From Bacillus massilinigeriensis (GTDB lineage Bacteria; Bacillota; Bacilli; Bacillales; Cytobacillaceae): a stretch of 64,000 nt of DNA. The translations under genes were made by a program, and so were the position numbers. This document shows, piece by piece, positions 45,501 to 53,234 of this stretch. The stretch's first letter is position 1; each line of letters opens with the position of its first letter. The notes below the pieces were generated by a model that saw only the letters and a program-made list of their open reading frames with translations, ran no database searches and was not told the DNA's origin. The stretch lies in contig NZ_LT630337.1 in the NCBI RefSeq assembly GCF_900117315.1, positions 423,033 through 487,032 on the forward strand. The letters run 5' to 3'.

Positions 45501-45875
45501 CTATTTCATAATTGATGGACCAACTAAAGATTCTGGATTTTTATCAAGTCCTAATAGACAGAGGTTAGCATAACCAATGGTGTTTTCGTAATCAGAAAAA
45601 ATTTGCTTCAATATATGGATATTAGGATCTTCCTTTAAATGTTTTAATTCCCTATTATAAAGTCGAAGTACAGAGTCACAGACAAAGTTCGGAGAGCATT
45701 CATTTGGCTCTTCATCCATTAATAAACATCCCATATAATAATATTTAAATTCTAGAGCGCGAGTTAAGTTAATCATATCAATAAATTTCTCAAAAAGAAT
45801 GGGATAGTTTTCCTTAAGATTTTCAAGAGCTTCTTTTGCTGTATTTAACTCGTTAATACTTGAAACAGTGATCAT
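45501..45875 (-). CDS. Hypothetical cytoplasmic protein, 124 aa
   Basis: Not recognised. Mostly helical, acidic, with several Cys (YMGCLLMDEEPNECS, FVCDSVL, ANLCLLG). No signal or membrane segment. Met at 45875 follows GGAGG by about 12 nt; the frame extends to 45905 without a better site. A cre sequence overlaps the -35 of a likely promoter at 46077-46107, so it may be catabolite repressed. Confidence 0.55.
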   Translation of the reverse strand: MITVSSINELNTAKEALENLKENYPILFEKFIDMINLTRALEFKYYYMGCLLMDEEPNECSPNFVCDSVLRLYNRELKHLKEDPNIHILKQIFSDYENTIGYANLCLLGLDKNPESLVGPSIMK

Positions 45876-46076
45876 AAATATGAATATCCTCCTTTTTTGT
45901 CCCAAGGCTTATCCAATGAAAAATATGCAGCTAGTTCTCTATATTTTCTTTGAAATGACTCGCATCCTTTCATTATTAAAAGATTATATCTGACTTTTTG
46001 ATATTATAAGAATTTTATATTAATAAAAAGTGTACGCCTCATTTTTCACTATGTAAAATGGATAGTTTTTATCTGA

Positions 46077-46107
46077 ATTATAGTTATTATCTATGTAAGC
46101 GCTTTCG
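46077..46107 (-). promoter_or_regulatory. Promoter with overlapping cre site
   Basis: On the minus strand TATAAT lies at 46082-46077 and the -35 region 17 bp upstream falls inside a strong cre (plus strand TGTAAGCGCTTTCG, 46094-46107; one departure from a symmetrical cre). It faces the hypothetical gene ending at 45501. Confidence 0.65.
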
Positions 46108-46164
46108 GATGAAGTGTAGGGGAATATCCCTAACATTTTTTTATAAATCTGGCAAAATATAAAA

Positions 46165-47061
46165 TTATTTATTTTTGCTCCTTTTGTCATAAAACTCTTT
46201 TGTATACTCAATCCATTTCTTCGCTGCATACGATAGATATTTATTCTTACTCCATATTACAGCTAAGCTTGAGTTAATAGATGGGTTTACTACTTTTATA
46301 GATGTTATTGTTTCGTCCAATTGATGGCAGATACTCTTTGGAAGCATGGCAACTCCAAGTTTACATGCGACCATTTCAGTAATAAAGGATTGTTGAGAGC
46401 TTACTGAAACAATTTTTGGATTAAAGCCCACACTATTACATGATAGGATGATTCGGTCATTTAGAACAAAATCTTTATTAAATAAAATAAAGGATTCATT
46501 GGTAAGTTCAGCTAAATCAACTTCCTCCTTATTAGCTAGGGGATGAGAGGAGTGGACAATGAGTTTAAGTTCATCTTCTAGTAGGGAGAAATATTCAAAG
46601 ACCTCCGGATTAGTAGGAAGTACGATGATTCCCACATCAAGAAGACTGTTTTTAACTGCTTCTTCAATTTTTTTCGAACCCTGTTCAATTAATTGAAAGG
46701 TAATACCAGGATATTTTTCGTGAAAGCTCCCAATGATCTTAAGTAGAAAATGTGCATCAAATAAAGGTGGAAGCCCAATGCGAATGTGCCCTTTTTTTAG
46801 CTCTAACAAATTATCAAGTTCTGTACCTAAATTTTTAAATGCTTGATCAATTAACTTCGCTTGTTCAAAAATAATTTGCCCTGCATCTGTTAATACTAAA
46901 TGTTTCCGGGAGCGGTCAAATAATTCAACACCAAGTTCCTGCTCAAGATTTTTAATCATTTTACTAATCGTTGGCTGTGAAATAAACAATCGATTAGCTG
47001 CAAGAGAGAAGCTATTAGAATTGGCGACCTCAAGAAAATATTGCAAATGCTTAATATCCAA
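46165..47061 (-). CDS. LysR-family transcriptional regulator (CidR/CynR-like)
   Basis: 298 residues: winged HTH (about 1-60) with FSLAANRLFISQPTISKMIKNLE and a periplasmic-binding-like effector domain (about 88-295), including GHIRIGLPPLFD and ACKLGVAMLPKS. TTG 47061 (MDIKHLQYF) has AGGTGG 5 nt upstream and matches usual LysR N-termini; GTG 47070 is an alternative. The divergent neighbour is a DHA2 exporter 350 nt away, so its target is uncertain. Confidence 0.88.
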   Translation of the reverse strand: MDIKHLQYFLEVANSNSFSLAANRLFISQPTISKMIKNLEQELGVELFDRSRKHLVLTDAGQIIFEQAKLIDQAFKNLGTELDNLLELKKGHIRIGLPPLFDAHFLLKIIGSFHEKYPGITFQLIEQGSKKIEEAVKNSLLDVGIIVLPTNPEVFEYFSLLEDELKLIVHSSHPLANKEEVDLAELTNESFILFNKDFVLNDRIILSCNSVGFNPKIVSVSSQQSFITEMVACKLGVAMLPKSICHQLDETITSIKVVNPSINSSLAVIWSKNKYLSYAAKKWIEYTKEFYDKRSKNK

Positions 47062-47133
47062 TATTTCCACCTGCTTATTTAGGTTAGTATAAAAATAAAT
47101 CTAAATCTTCCAAATCTATTCTTATTTTAACAT

Positions 47134-47189
47134 AGAAAATGGTGACAGGCACCTTCCAGATTTCTGGAAGGTGCCTGTCACCATTTTCT
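47134..47189. repeat. Perfect 27-bp inverted repeat with 2-nt loop (GTGACAGGCACC family)
   Basis: Left arm 47134-47160 (AGAAAATGGTGACAGGCACC...), right arm 47163-47189, fully complementary, loop TT. The core GGTGACAGGCACC/GGTGCCTGTCACC is a palindromic repeat family known from Bacillus genomes. As RNA it would be a very stable hairpin. Confidence 0.92.
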
Positions 47190-47203
47190 CATAACTTCAT
47201 TCA

Positions 47204-47237
47204 CAAAAGCTCATACTATTTTTATTATGAGCTTTTG
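47204..47237. terminator. Terminator-like hairpin
   Basis: Perfect 12-bp arms CAAAAGCTCATA (47204-47215) and TATGAGCTTTTG (47226-47237). Fits no obvious gene end and may isolate the exporter promoter from readthrough. Confidence 0.55.
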
Positions 47238-47410
47238 AAAAACGGGCCGACAACTTAAGGGGAAATGATACAGTCGTCTTTTGAGGGTGATAAAAAGTAT
47301 TTTAGAATAAAACTTTTTCATTGCAATATTTAATTCTGAGGGATATGATGTAATTTGTGAAAAAAAACGAGAGTACAAAATAATGAACTTAACGTATAGG
47401 AGGAACAAGT

Positions 47411-48931
47411 ATGGACCACACAAAAAAACAAACAGATCGTCCACCCTATGGGATAATTGCGGTCCTAATGATTGGTGCATTTATATCATTTTTAAACAAT
47501 ACATTATTAAATATCGCACTCCCATCTATAATGAAGGATTTTGATATTGGAGCTTCTACAGTACAATGGCTTACGACTGGGTTTATGTTGGTGAACGGGA
47601 TATTAATTCCAACTACAGCCTTTTTAATCCAAAAATACTCTGTAAGAAATCTTTTCTTAGCAGCTATGGGATTATTTACAATTGGTACAATTTTATCTGG
47701 TTACGCCCCAGTTTTTCCAATGCTTTTAACAGGAAGAATGCTACAAGCAGCAGGCTCTGCCATTTTAATGCCACTGTTAATGAATGTAATGTTAGTGAGC
47801 TTTCCAGTTGAAAAACGCGGAGCGGCAATGGGGGTTTTCGGTTTAATATTAATGTTTGCTCCAGCGATTGGACCTACATTATCTGGTTGGATTGTGGAGC
47901 ATTATGATTGGAGAATGCTCTTCCATTTCATTACACCTATCGCAGTAGTCGTTGTCCTACTTGGTATATTCTTACTTAGAGATAAAAAGGAAAAAATCAA
48001 AATTCATTTAGATTACTTTTCCCTCCTTTTATCAAGCGTAGGATTTGGTGGAATATTGTACGGATTTAGTTCCGCAGGTGATAAAGGCTGGGATAGCCCA
48101 TTAGTCTATGGAACCATTGCGATTGGCGCCATTGCTTTAACATGGTTTATTCTCCGACAATTAAAACAAGATGAACCAATGTTAAACTTTAGAATTTATA
48201 AATATCCAATGTTTGCTTTAGCATCAGCAATAACAATGGTAGTAAATATGGCGATGTTTTCTGGTATGCTTTTACTACCTATTTATGTACAAAACATTAG
48301 AGGAATATCACCGATGGATGCCGGGTTACTACTATTACCAGGTGCAATTCTTATGGCCATTATGTCACCGGTGACAGGAAGACTATTTGACCGCTTTGGT
48401 GGACGTATTTTGGCCATTACAGGCCTCACCATCTTGACGGTAACTACCTTCTTTTTTAGTAAACTTGAACTAGATACGACGTATACACATTTAATACTAT
48501 TGTATTCAATTAGAAGCTTTGGAATGTCCATGGTAATGATGCCTGTAGCAACTAACGGACTAAATCAATTACCAAGACGCTTCTATCCACACGGTACGGC
48601 CATGAATAACACGATGAACCAAGTCGCAGGAGCAATTGGTACGGCATTGCTCGTAACCATTATGTCAAATCGTACAGAAACGCATGCTAAGGAAATTGCT
48701 AGTGATGCAATGAAAAATATGACTGTCCAACCAACTCCAGAGGTTATTGCGACAATGAAACAACAAATTGCAATGAAGGCTATGCTAGAAGGGATTAATG
48801 ATTCCTTCCTAGTTGCAACGGGGATTGCTGCGGTTGCAATTATCCTTTCACTCTTTATCAAGCGGGCCAAACCAGCTGAAGAAAAAAAACCAGAGGTAAC
48901 TAAAGTAGCACCTAAATTGGCTAAAAACTAA
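47411..48931 (+). CDS. DHA2-family multidrug efflux MFS transporter, copy 1
   Basis: 506 residues, 14 helices (EmrB/QacA type). RPPYGIIAVLMIGAFISFLNNTLLN in helix 1, VQWLTTGFMLVNGILIP, GRMLQAAGSAILMPLLMNVM, and motif C GLILMFAPAIGPTLSGWI. It would expel amphipathic drugs such as lincosamides, with LmrB/YcnB as the nearest known relatives. AGGAGG precedes ATG 47411. The paralogue at 53235 is about three-quarters identical over the first 170 residues by eye, in the same orientation. Confidence 0.9.
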   Translation: MDHTKKQTDRPPYGIIAVLMIGAFISFLNNTLLNIALPSIMKDFDIGASTVQWLTTGFMLVNGILIPTTAFLIQKYSVRNLFLAAMGLFTIGTILSGYAPVFPMLLTGRMLQAAGSAILMPLLMNVMLVSFPVEKRGAAMGVFGLILMFAPAIGPTLSGWIVEHYDWRMLFHFITPIAVVVVLLGIFLLRDKKEKIKIHLDYFSLLLSSVGFGGILYGFSSAGDKGWDSPLVYGTIAIGAIALTWFILRQLKQDEPMLNFRIYKYPMFALASAITMVVNMAMFSGMLLLPIYVQNIRGISPMDAGLLLLPGAILMAIMSPVTGRLFDRFGGRILAITGLTILTVTTFFFSKLELDTTYTHLILLYSIRSFGMSMVMMPVATNGLNQLPRRFYPHGTAMNNTMNQVAGAIGTALLVTIMSNRTETHAKEIASDAMKNMTVQPTPEVIATMKQQIAMKAMLEGINDSFLVATGIAAVAIILSLFIKRAKPAEEKKPEVTKVAPKLAKN

Positions 48932-48937
48932 TAAAAA

Positions 48938-48977
48938 GTAAAAGCTTGTAGAGATTTAATCCCTACAAGCTTTTTTC
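48938..48977. terminator. Bidirectional terminator between convergent genes
   Basis: AAAAGCTTGTAG pairs with CTACAAGCTTTTTT; A-rich to the left and T-rich to the right. It ends copy 1 of the exporter and the VanRS/carboxypeptidase operon. Confidence 0.88.
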
Positions 48978-49023
48978 TTAATACCCTCGAATCACTAATT
49001 GTATTTCTCCAAAGTTGTTCTCT

Positions 49024-49950
49024 CTAAATATTATTATAAACAGTAAATGCATCTTCAATATGGAATTGCTTCGTTTTATGATTTCCTTTAGCCCCAGCTG
49101 TAACAAAGATAAATTCTTCCCCCTCTTTAATAGCGAGGCTGGCTAAGCATAATCCTGCCTCTTCCGTATATCCGGTTTTCCCTCCAATAATTTCTCCACC
49201 ACTAATTTCCGGACTTTCCATTTTTAAAAACATACTGCTAGAAAAAGTAATTCCTTCCGGATGAAGATTGGTTGAAGAGGTGGAATAGCTCTTAGTAGTG
49301 AAAATCTCCCGAAAGACTTTGTTCTTAAGTGCATGCCGTAATAGAATAGAGATGTCTTTCACACTAGTGTAATGGTTTGCTTCTTGTAAACCAGTGGCAT
49401 TAGTAAAATGTGTGTGTTTCATTCCTAATTGCTTGGCCTTTTTGTTCATTTGCTTAACGAACTCATCTTCTGAACCAGAAATATGCTGAGCAAGTACGAT
49501 GGTAGCCTCAGCCCCGGAAGGAAGTAAAGTACCATATAGTAAATCGATTGCTTTCACTTTTTCATTTGGAAGAAAGCCTGCCATAGATGCATTCGCACTA
49601 TATAAATTTTGAAAAATATCAGGTGGCAATTCAATTTGTTGGCTTAAATCTGGGATATGCTCGATTGCAACAATGGCTGTCATTATTTTTGTAAGGGAAG
49701 CAGGGTAGATAGGATCGTCACTATTTTTTTCCATGATTATTTTTCCATTGTGGACACTCATTAATATTGCGTTTGAGCTATAAAGGCTAGAATTGACATG
49801 ATTACTCATCTTCGTCTTTATTTGTTGAATCATTTTCGTCCCATATGTAGCTTGAAAGAAGTTTTTTATGGATAATTTATTGGTTGAAATGAGGGTAAGA
49901 AATATTAATAAAAAACAAATGATTATGCCTTTAATATATTTTTTTTTCAT
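49024..49950 (-). CDS. Serine D-Ala-D-Ala carboxypeptidase (peptidase S11, DacF-like)
   Basis: 308 residues: N-terminal signal anchor (about 8-24), then a PBP5-type catalytic domain with SLTK (SxxK), the SGA variant of the SxN motif (LLPSGAEAT) and the KTG box (GGKTGYTEEAG). There is no long C-terminal domain, so it is a minimal, membrane-tethered enzyme. It would trim the last D-Ala from peptidoglycan stem peptides. It is the third gene of an operon with a VanR/VanS pair, which suggests cell-wall stress control of carboxypeptidase level. GAGGAG precedes ATG 49950. Confidence 0.9.
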   Translation of the reverse strand: MKKKYIKGIIICFLLIFLTLISTNKLSIKNFFQATYGTKMIQQIKTKMSNHVNSSLYSSNAILMSVHNGKIIMEKNSDDPIYPASLTKIMTAIVAIEHIPDLSQQIELPPDIFQNLYSANASMAGFLPNEKVKAIDLLYGTLLPSGAEATIVLAQHISGSEDEFVKQMNKKAKQLGMKHTHFTNATGLQEANHYTSVKDISILLRHALKNKVFREIFTTKSYSTSSTNLHPEGITFSSSMFLKMESPEISGGEIIGGKTGYTEEAGLCLASLAIKEGEEFIFVTAGAKGNHKTKQFHIEDAFTVYNNI

Positions 49951-50040
49951 AAAAAAACAACTCCTCTTCCTATGTCTCTATTGAAACATAAGATGAGTAG
50001 CTGTTTTTTAATATTCTATTATTGAAACCTTAATATTTTC

Positions 50041-51168
50041 TTAAGATTGTTTAGGAAGAATAACAGAGAAGACAGTATGAGAGTTGTTGCTTTCTGCAGA
50101 AATTTCTCCACCGTGGGCATATACTATTTCCTTTGCAATGGCAAGACCCAATCCAGATCCTCCAGTTTGACTAGACCTTGAAGTATCTAAACGGTAGAAC
50201 TTTTCAAAAATAGTTTTTAATTTCTGTGATGGTATCATATCCCCTTCATTAATAAATCTTATTTCGATACTTTGCTCATTCTCTTCTACCTCAATGACAA
50301 TGGTGCTATTCTCATAGCTATAGGATATGGCATTTTTTAAAATATTATTAAACACTCTTGCCAATTTATCTGGATCTCCATAAACTTTCAAATGCTCATC
50401 AGCCCTGACTAATGCCCTTTTTCCTTTTGGAGCGAGCAGGGGATAAAACTCATCTGCCATTTGCATGAGCATAAAGGATAAGTTGATTTCCTTTTTATCA
50501 AGTAAAATCGTTTGGAGGTTGAATCTAGTAATTTCAAAAAACTCATTGATGAGCTGCTCCAAGCGATATGCTTTCTCTAATGTGATCCCCACATACTTCT
50601 CTTTTTGCACCTGAGGCATATCAGAAGCCTCATCAAGTAAACTTAAATAACCAATGATGGATGTTAGAGGTGTTTTTATATCATGTGCTAAATATACAAC
50701 AAGGTCATTTTTTCTTTGTTCCGCCTCTTTCGCATCCTTCGCCCGCTTTTCCAAAGTGTGTTTCAAATAATTTAGCTTTTTTTCCATAAATTCTAGCTCT
50801 TGTGGAAGGGAAATATCCTCTTTGGTTTCTTGGGCAAGCTTGTCAATTCCTTCGCTGATTTGGTGAAAGTAACAGGTAAAGCGGGATAATGTAAAGTAAA
50901 AAATAATTAAAAGTAACATAATAAAGCCTATCATGACCCAAAGGGTTTTATTTTGCTGAAAGACAGAAAAATAGAGTAACTGTGCAGTATGAAAGTCAAG
51001 AGGCAAAACGGTTGTGCAAAATTTTACAAAAAGGTCAGCGAATGGGTCCTGTAGAATACCATCAATAAGTGTGTAGCTGATTACTAAGCCTACAATTGCT
51101 GTTAAAATAATCATGAATGCGACCTGTAATAATAACTTCCTCTTGAGTTTGCTAAATTCATTATTCAA
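50041..51168 (-). CDS. VanS-like sensor histidine kinase
   Basis: 375 residues. Two helices (about 13-35 and 75-97) enclose an outer loop of about 40 residues; a HAMP-like linker and coiled coil follow, then HisKA with YLAHDIKTPLTSIIGYL (His162) and HATPase with NILKNAISYS, FEKFYRLD and GGSGLGLAI. The short sensor loop and H-box match the VanS group. The TTG start at 51168 overlaps the regulator stop by eight bases, so translation is coupled. Confidence 0.9.
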   Translation of the reverse strand: MNNEFSKLKRKLLLQVAFMIILTAIVGLVISYTLIDGILQDPFADLFVKFCTTVLPLDFHTAQLLYFSVFQQNKTLWVMIGFIMLLLIIFYFTLSRFTCYFHQISEGIDKLAQETKEDISLPQELEFMEKKLNYLKHTLEKRAKDAKEAEQRKNDLVVYLAHDIKTPLTSIIGYLSLLDEASDMPQVQKEKYVGITLEKAYRLEQLINEFFEITRFNLQTILLDKKEINLSFMLMQMADEFYPLLAPKGKRALVRADEHLKVYGDPDKLARVFNNILKNAISYSYENSTIVIEVEENEQSIEIRFINEGDMIPSQKLKTIFEKFYRLDTSRSSQTGGSGLGLAIAKEIVYAHGGEISAESNNSHTVFSVILPKQS

Positions 51169-51853
51169 TGATATAACCTACTCCCCAAATGGTTTTAATA
51201 TATTTTGGATTTTCTGCAGAATCCTTCATTTTTTCACGAAGATGTCGGATGTGGACCATCACAGTGTTATTGTTGTTGAGATACTTTTCTCCCCAAACCT
51301 CTTGAAATAATTCCTCCGAGTTGACCACCCGACCTCTGTTGGAGCATAAGCACCAAAGAATGGAGAACTCTGTTGGTGTAAGAGAAATATCCTTTTCATT
51401 TAAAATGAATTTATGAGTATCCTTATTAAGAAAAAGACCGGAAAAGGTAATTGTTTTTTCACTCTGTTCCGTTCCCTGTGGGTTGTATTTTGTAAATCTC
51501 CTAAGCTGAGCTTTGACTCGAGCAATAAGCTCTAATGGACGAAATGGTTTTGTGATATAGTCATCAGCACCAAAGGTTAGTCCAGTGATCTTATCCATTT
51601 CTTCATCCTTGGCAGATAACATAATTACAGGAAAGTGATATTTTTCTCTAATTTTCTTACATAATGAAAAACCATCTATTTCAGGCAGCATCACATCAAG
51701 TATTGCAAGGTCTAGTTTTGTAGTTTGGATGCATGTTAATGCTTCTATTGAGGTATAGAACTTATAAACATTGTAGTCCTCATTTTTTAAATAAACCTCT
51801 ACTAAATCAGCTATTTCTTGTTCATCATCCACTATTAAAATATTGACGCTCAT
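51161..51853 (-). CDS. VanR-like OmpR-family response regulator
   Basis: 230 residues: receiver (about 1-120) with VDDE, Asp53 in AILDVMLP and GADDYITKPF; winged HTH (about 130-230) with LTPTEFSILWCLCSNRGRVV and TVMVHIRHLREK. Closest in form to VanR. First gene of vanR-vanS-carboxypeptidase; no vanH, vanA/B ligase or vanX is nearby, so this is not a glycopeptide-resistance operon in the full sense. GGAAG lies upstream of ATG 51853. Confidence 0.9.
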   Translation of the reverse strand: MSVNILIVDDEQEIADLVEVYLKNEDYNVYKFYTSIEALTCIQTTKLDLAILDVMLPEIDGFSLCKKIREKYHFPVIMLSAKDEEMDKITGLTFGADDYITKPFRPLELIARVKAQLRRFTKYNPQGTEQSEKTITFSGLFLNKDTHKFILNEKDISLTPTEFSILWCLCSNRGRVVNSEELFQEVWGEKYLNNNNTVMVHIRHLREKMKDSAENPKYIKTIWGVGYIIE

Positions 51854-52093
51854 ACATAGATCAACTTCCTTCTATATAAATAAAGAATCTCAAATATTAA
51901 TGATACCAATTATTTGGTTTATGGCAATCAATAGAAGTAAACAATTATTTTTAAAGTATTTAATAAAAGTGGGCTCGTATCGTTTATGGTCAGCAATCTA
52001 AATTTAATGGAGCTACAGCTAATTGAAGAAAGAATAGTTGCGGCAACCTTAGTTTGAGCTGGGAAGGGTACTGTAGAAACCTATATGCATGAA

Positions 52094-52128
52094 AAGCGGA
52101 CATATATCAAACTTTATATGCCCGCTCA
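52094..52128 (-). terminator. Hairpin after the TetR gene
   Basis: AGCGGACATATA with TATATGCCCGCT-type complement (one mismatch) and a short T-run on the minus strand. The rest of 51854-52149, between the TetR gene and the vanR promoter, holds no gene. Confidence 0.65.
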
Positions 52129-52149
52129 CATTTTAAATAATTTTTTTAG

Positions 52150-53049
52150 TTATTCTTCATCAAGCTGAATGTAATATTCCTTAATGTGCTTTTGAAGTAT
52201 ATTAATCCCTTTTCGCCATTCAGGGTCAGTAATGCTTGCAACTAATGTAAGTATCGCACTTTCAATTAAGAATTTTCTTGGCATCTTTGAGTTGAATATT
52301 TCATCTTGAATAAAGTCCAACAGTTCAAAATACTTGGCTTGCTCATCCTCGGACTTTAACATCTTTTTCAATGCAGAGACCGATTGAGAGACTTCTTTTT
52401 TTAATATATACTCTTTTTTCTTTAATTCCGGCAACCAGCTATCTAATAATTGCGGTTCAATTAATTGCGCTTTCGCCTCAGACACTTCATCAACCATCTT
52501 AACCATTCGTTCCACACAATATCGAATTACCTTATGAATATTTGTATGAGGAGAGTAGGCTAAGGAGTAATATCTTAGAGTATGATGCAATATGCCTAAA
52601 AACATAATAGAAATATCTAATAAATAAGGCGCCTTATCCTGCCCAAAGATATCCATAAACCTAGTATTTAACCAGCGAAGCATCCGAAGCTGTCCCTTTC
52701 TTATGAATTCCTTTAGATCAGCATCATTGGAAGATGTGATTTCCTCAAAAAGGGGAACTACCATTTTCTTTCGATTTGTCTTCATCTGTAATTCAATTTG
52801 TTTTATGAAAATCTCTATATTTGACGGGTCTTGACCAATTAGTAATTCATTGCGATCTTTTTCAAGCTTAATAAAAATTGTTTTGAAAAGTTCCTTCAAA
52901 AGCTCATTTTTTGATGAAAAGTAATTATAAAAGGTACCTTTAGATATTCCACTATAATCTAAGATATCCTGTATAGAAGTAGCTTGAAACCCTTTGTCTA
53001 GAAAAAGTTGATGTGCTACTTCAATGACATGCTGTTTTCTGTCGTTCAT
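52150..53049 (-). CDS. TetR-family regulator (YcnC-like)
   Basis: 299 residues, longer than most TetR proteins. N-terminal HTH FQATSIQDILDYSGISKGTFYNYFSSKNELL (about 20-50), then a large helical ligand domain. It is divergent from a DHA2 exporter, the same layout as B. subtilis ycnC-ycnB, so it probably represses that exporter until a drug binds. AGGTGG precedes ATG 53049. A TACTATTATAGTA palindrome in the intergenic space is a candidate operator. Confidence 0.88.
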   Translation of the reverse strand: MNDRKQHVIEVAHQLFLDKGFQATSIQDILDYSGISKGTFYNYFSSKNELLKELFKTIFIKLEKDRNELLIGQDPSNIEIFIKQIELQMKTNRKKMVVPLFEEITSSNDADLKEFIRKGQLRMLRWLNTRFMDIFGQDKAPYLLDISIMFLGILHHTLRYYSLAYSPHTNIHKVIRYCVERMVKMVDEVSEAKAQLIEPQLLDSWLPELKKKEYILKKEVSQSVSALKKMLKSEDEQAKYFELLDFIQDEIFNSKMPRKFLIESAILTLVASITDPEWRKGINILQKHIKEYYIQLDEE

Positions 53050-53085
53050 TTACAACCACCTAATATTCGTATTGGACTACTTGTT

Positions 53086-53098
53086 TACTATTATAGTA
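53086..53098. promoter_or_regulatory. Candidate TetR operator
   Basis: TACTATTATAGTA, a perfect 13-bp palindrome midway between the divergent TetR and exporter genes. Confidence 0.5.
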
Positions 53099-53147
53099 CA
53101 TAATAAATATAGTTTATTCAAATAGAGGAATATCAAGTTCTTTTTAT

Positions 53148-53176
53148 TTGAAATTATCAGACTAATGGTATATTAT
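53148..53176 (+). promoter_or_regulatory. Promoter of DHA2 exporter copy 2
   Basis: TTGAAA (53148-53153), 17-bp spacer, TATTAT (53171-53176), 58 nt before the start codon. Confidence 0.6.
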
Positions 53177-53234
53177 GGTGTTTATATGGAATAGGGGTAT
53201 AAAAAAATGGACTTTAATTTTAGGGAGGAATAAT

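Larger units (their letters stand above)
47062..47410. other. Intergenic region with two palindromes
   Basis: 349 bp between the LysR gene and the DHA2 exporter. It holds the palindrome at 47134-47189 and the hairpin at 47204-47237. No ORF is credible. Confidence 0.5.

Noticed and set aside
49024-51853. Glycopeptide resistance operon
   Set aside because: VanR/VanS-like genes are present but vanH, the D-Ala-D-Lac/Ser ligase and vanX are not.
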